7,707 bases of DNA from Gemmatimonadota bacterium (lineage in GTDB: Bacteria; Gemmatimonadota; Gemmatimonadetes; Longimicrobiales; Longimicrobiaceae): assembly GCA_019348475.1 (NCBI GenBank), contig JAHWJJ010000211.1:1-7707 (forward strand), in the 5' to 3' direction. Position numbers and translations under genes: made by a program. This document shows, piece by piece, positions 5,189 through 7,707 of this stretch. The notes beneath the pieces were generated by a model that had not been told where the DNA came from, did not search any database, and was given only the letters and a program-made list of their open reading frames with translations. How positions within the stretch are numbered: the first letter of the stretch is position 1; each line of letters opens with the position of its first letter.

Positions 5189-6357
5189 ACGCGCCCGTCT
5201 GGCACCTGCTCACGGGCGAGTATCCACCGCACGGCGGCGGGATCGCGGACTACACGGCGCTCCTGGCCCGCGCGCTGGCGGACGCCGGACGCGACGTGCA
5301 CGTCTGGACACCCGCGCCAGTGGAGCCGTCGAGCGCCGGCGGGGTGACGGTGCACGCGATGGATGGATTCACCGGCGGGGCGCTCTCCAGGCTGGGCGCG
5401 GAGCTGGACCGCTTTGCCGCGCCGCGGCGGCTGCTGGTGCAGTACGCGCCGCAGGCGTGGGGGCTGCGGGGGATGAACGTCCCCTTCTGCCGCTGGCTCC
5501 TGGCCCGCCGGCGCGCGCGGGACGACGTGCGGGTAATGTTCCACGAGCCGTTCTTTCCCTTTGGCTGGCAGCGCCCGCGGCGCAACCTGCTCGCGGCGGT
5601 GAACCGGTGGATGGCGCGCCTCCTCCTGCGCGCGTCCACCCGCGCGTACGTCTCCATCCGCGCGTGGGAAAAGCTCCTGCGCCCGCTCGCGCCTCGGGGG
5701 CTGGAGTTCACGCTGCTGCCGATCCCGTCCACCATCCCTTTCGTGGACGATCCCGGTCGCGTGGCCGCCATCCGCCGGGAGCTTTCGGAGGATGGGCGGC
5801 GGCCGGTCTTCGTCCACTTCGGCACCTACGGCGGCATGATCGCGCCGATGCTGAAGACGGCGCTGAGGGCCCTGATCGCGCGGCGGCCGGACGCGCGGAT
5901 TCTGCTGCTCGGCCGGGATGGGCCAGGCTTCTCCCATCGCCTTTGCGCCACCGACGCGCGCTTCGCGGATGCGCTCGTCGCGCCCGGCTACCTGCCGCCG
6001 GAGGACGTCTCGCTGCACCTGCAGGCTTCGGACGTCGCCCTCCAGCCCTATCCCGACGGTGCCGACACCCGGCGGACGACGCTGATGGCCTGCGTTGCGA
6101 ACGGCGTCCCCACCGTCACGACCCGCGGCCGGTTCACGGATGGGGAGGTGATGCTGTCGGTGGCCGGCTATCCTGCTGCGAGCGAGCCGCACCGGATGGG
6201 CGAGATCGCCGCCCTGGTGCTCGAAGATCCGACGATCACCCGGATCGGCGAGGGCGGACACGCATCATTGCGCCAGGGGACGCGCGAGTTCTACCTCCGA
6301 CACTTCGCGATCGAGCACACGGTCGCGCGGCTGCTGGCGGACGAGGGCGGGGGATGA
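5185..6357 (+). CDS. GT4-like glycosyltransferase lacking the E-x7-E pair
   Basis: Predicted 390-residue GT-B glycosyltransferase. The N-terminus has HLLTGEYPPHGGGIADYT, the glycine-rich loop typical of group 1 transferases (GGG at 17-19). The C-terminal domain starts around VFVHFGTYGGMI (G213, G216-G217) and reaches QPYPDGADTRRTTLMA. Aligning the conserved GVP with its neighbours puts D294 and A302 where the two glutamates of E-x7-E should be. From memory, a PDG...RR(T/G)(S/T)LMA form is found in a recognised subset of GT4-like enzymes, so this need not mean inactivity, but the donor phosphate and ribose contacts must differ. The KGG Lys that helps hold the donor is also not obvious; TYGGMI stands in its place. 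Both ends are ATGA overlaps with neighbouring genes, implying coupled translation with the other two transferases. Substrates are unknown. Confidence 0.88.
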   Translation: MNAPVWHLLTGEYPPHGGGIADYTALLARALADAGRDVHVWTPAPVEPSSAGGVTVHAMDGFTGGALSRLGAELDRFAAPRRLLVQYAPQAWGLRGMNVPFCRWLLARRRARDDVRVMFHEPFFPFGWQRPRRNLLAAVNRWMARLLLRASTRAYVSIRAWEKLLRPLAPRGLEFTLLPIPSTIPFVDDPGRVAAIRRELSEDGRRPVFVHFGTYGGMIAPMLKTALRALIARRPDARILLLGRDGPGFSHRLCATDARFADALVAPGYLPPEDVSLHLQASDVALQPYPDGADTRRTTLMACVANGVPTVTTRGRFTDGEVMLSVAGYPAASEPHRMGEIAALVLEDPTITRIGEGGHASLRQGTREFYLRHFAIEHTVARLLADEGGG

Positions 6358-7493
6358 AGATCCTGCTCGTGGGCGACTACCCGGCGGACCCGACGCTGGG
6401 CTCGGCCAAGGTCTACTACAAGCTGCGCGAGGAGTTCGCCGCGCTGGGCCACCACTGCGACCTGCTGATGGGGCCCGGCATCGCGGACCGGCCGACGAAC
6501 TGGCGTGCGCGGCAGACGCTCTCGCCGTGGCTGGCGGACCGCGCCATCCGCCGTGCCTTCCGCCGGCGCGGGCCGTACGACGTAGTGGACGTGGCGAGCG
6601 CGGAGGGGATGGTCTTCGCCGCGCGGCGCCGCGCGGGGCTGGGTCCGCGGCCGGCCGTCGTCTCGCGGTCGCACGGGCTGGAGCACCTGAACTACCGCCG
6701 TACGCTGGACGATGCCGCGGACGGGTTGATCGCGAAGCCGTGGACGCGCCGCCTGTACTATCCGCTCGTCCGGCTTCCGCAGGTCGCCGCCGCCGCGCGC
6801 CTGGCGGGCGCGATCATCGTGCTGAACCCCGGTGACGCGGCTTTCGCGGTGGACGCGGGATGGAAGCCGGCGGAGCGCGTGCACGTGGTCCCGCACGGCG
6901 TTTCCGCGCGTTTTCTGGCGGATGCGCCGCCCCCGGACGCGCCGCGGGGCGGTGGTGTGCTGTTCTGCGGATCGTGGGACAACGTGAAGGGCGCGCCGTA
7001 CCTGGCCCGCGCCATGTCGCAACTGGCTGCGTCGGGCCATGCGCCGCGCCTGACGATCCTGGGTCCCGGGCTGCCCGAGGAATCCGTCCTGGCGTCGTTC
7101 GACCCGGCCGCGCGCCCGTTCGTCCGCGTGGTGCCCCGCGCGCCGGAGGACGAGGTGATGCGCCACTACCGCGCGCACGACGTGCTGGTGGCGTGCAGTA
7201 CCTACGAGGGGTTTGGGATGGTGGTCGTGGAGGCGATGAGCCAGCGCCTGCCGGTGGTCGCCACCCCCGTGGGCTGCGCTCCGATGCTGATCCGCGATGG
7301 CAAGAACGGCGTCATCGTCCCGCCGCGCGACCCCGCCGCGCTCGTCGCCGCGCTCCGCCGCCTGATGGCGGACGCCCCCCTGCGCCTCGCGATGGGCGAC
7401 CGCGCCGCCGAGACGGTGCACCCCCTCACCTGGCGCGCCACCGCGGAGCGGACGCTGGACGTGTACCTCAGTTCCGTGAGCCGTTCGCGTTGA
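6354..7493 (+). CDS. GT4-family glycosyltransferase, last gene of the operon
   Basis: Predicted 379-residue retaining glycosyltransferase, GT-B fold. It begins MKILLVGDYPADP, has a conserved SRSHGLEH segment (H107) in the acceptor domain, and a hinge into the C-terminal domain after VHVVPHGVS. The donor site is seen in LFCGSWDNVKGAPYL (204-216; K212, G213) and in the E-x7-E motif YEGFGMVVVE (E285, E293), followed by LPVVATPVG and NGVIVPPRDP. Length is normal. The ATG overlaps the stop of the previous gene (ATGA). It ends the co-directional run; beyond it is repeat-bearing intergenic DNA. The first residues match the family's first strand, so the start is well supported. Presumed role: a further sugar transfer in the same glycan pathway; which donor and linkage it uses cannot be told from sequence. 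Confidence 0.92.
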   Translation: MKILLVGDYPADPTLGSAKVYYKLREEFAALGHHCDLLMGPGIADRPTNWRARQTLSPWLADRAIRRAFRRRGPYDVVDVASAEGMVFAARRRAGLGPRPAVVSRSHGLEHLNYRRTLDDAADGLIAKPWTRRLYYPLVRLPQVAAAARLAGAIIVLNPGDAAFAVDAGWKPAERVHVVPHGVSARFLADAPPPDAPRGGGVLFCGSWDNVKGAPYLARAMSQLAASGHAPRLTILGPGLPEESVLASFDPAARPFVRVVPRAPEDEVMRHYRAHDVLVACSTYEGFGMVVVEAMSQRLPVVATPVGCAPMLIRDGKNGVIVPPRDPAALVAALRRLMADAPLRLAMGDRAAETVHPLTWRATAERTLDVYLSSVSRSR

Positions 7494-7507
7494 GCGCTCG
7501 CACCTGA

Positions 7508-7521
7508 GCGATTGAAATCGC
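7508..7521. repeat. Palindromic intergenic motif GCGATTGAAATCGC
   Basis: GCGATT (7508-7513) pairs perfectly with AATCGC (7516-7521) around GA, 14 nt after the last operon stop. It is not followed by a T-run, so it is not a standard intrinsic terminator. From memory the motif is common between genes in Longimicrobium-like genomes. Here it opens the composite repeat that continues to about 7612. Confidence 0.5.
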
Positions 7522-7537
7522 CGCTGCAAAATCGCAA

Positions 7538-7570
7538 AGTCCGCCTGCGCGGCGCCCGCCTGCGCGGACT
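7538..7570. repeat. Hairpin AGTCCGC...GCGGACT with internal 15-nt duplication
   Basis: AGTCCGC (7538-7544) is the exact inverse of GCGGACT (7564-7570). Between them CCGCCTGCGCGG occurs twice, at 7541-7552 and 7556-7567, a period of 15 nt. Removing one period restores a compact hairpin, AGTCCGC-CTGC-GCGGACT, which looks like the ancestral form. It may act on the 3' end of the operon transcript. Confidence 0.55.
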
Positions 7571-7707
7571 GCACGGCCACATTGGCGAGGGCCGCCGCCG
7601 TCAACCTCCCCCGGCATGCGCGGCCCGTAGCGGCGCCCCCCGGCCCCGCCACTCCGAGCCTGCGCACCGCGACCCACCGTACATTTCACGCGATGCTTTT
7701 GGAGTCT

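Larger units (their letters stand above)
7494..7707. other. Intergenic region after the operon
   Basis: No gene seen. It holds the palindrome at 7508-7521, the duplicated hairpin at 7538-7570 and a half-hairpin TCAACCTCCCCC (7601-7612) shared with the repeat at 252-263. The last 30 nt are less GC-rich and end in TTTTGGAGTCT; GGAG at 7701-7704 could be the ribosome binding site of a plus-strand gene starting beyond the window, with a very weak -10-like TACATT at 7680-7685. Confidence 0.5.

Noticed and set aside
6291..7667. 458-codon minus-strand open frame reaching into the last intergenic region
   Set aside because: It runs antisense through a complete glycosyltransferase and into repeats; composition is His/Arg/Gln-rich and without motifs.

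Overview
The window is very GC-rich (roughly 70% or more by eye) and looks like a bacterial surface-polysaccharide locus. The coding style (GCG/GCC/CTG-rich, GTG and TTG starts, ATGA stop/start overlaps) and the intergenic repeats (CCTCCCCC...GGGGGAGG hairpins, GCGATTGAAATCGC, AGTCCGC...GCGGACT) match my memory of Gemmatimonadota of the Longimicrobium type. That assignment is an inference from pattern memory, not a search result.

Layout. Positions 1-593 hold no convincing gene. They contain a repeat tract with two ~170-nt copies of a hairpin-bearing unit, exactly 195 nt apart, plus degenerate fragments. A GT4-type glycosyltransferase follows on the plus strand (594-1766). On the minus strand at 2321-1844 is a small toxin-antitoxin remnant: an apparently intact VapB/RHH-like antitoxin and a PIN-domain (VapC-like) toxin that has lost its middle and is frameshifted. 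The antitoxin promoter region faces a divergent short gap (2346-2478).

From 2479 to 7493 five plus-strand genes form one tight operon: an FkbM-family methyltransferase, a three-helix membrane protein I do not recognise, and three GT-B/GT4-like glycosyltransferases. Three of the four junctions are ATGA overlaps and the fourth is an 8-nt gap, so co-transcription and translational coupling are likely. The end of the window (7494-7707) is intergenic, with more of the same repeat family and possibly the ribosome binding site of a gene beyond the edge.

How the genes work together. Four glycosyltransferases plus a methyltransferase suggest stepwise assembly of a glycan (exopolysaccharide, capsule, O-antigen or glycolipid) at the cytoplasmic face of the inner membrane, with O-methylation of a sugar as a likely decoration. 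No polymerase, flippase, chain-length regulator or initiating phosphoglycosyltransferase is visible, so the window is probably part of a larger locus. I see no convincing wholly new system. The points most worth checking are the unknown membrane protein inside the operon, the decayed toxin beside its retained antitoxin, and the repeat architecture.
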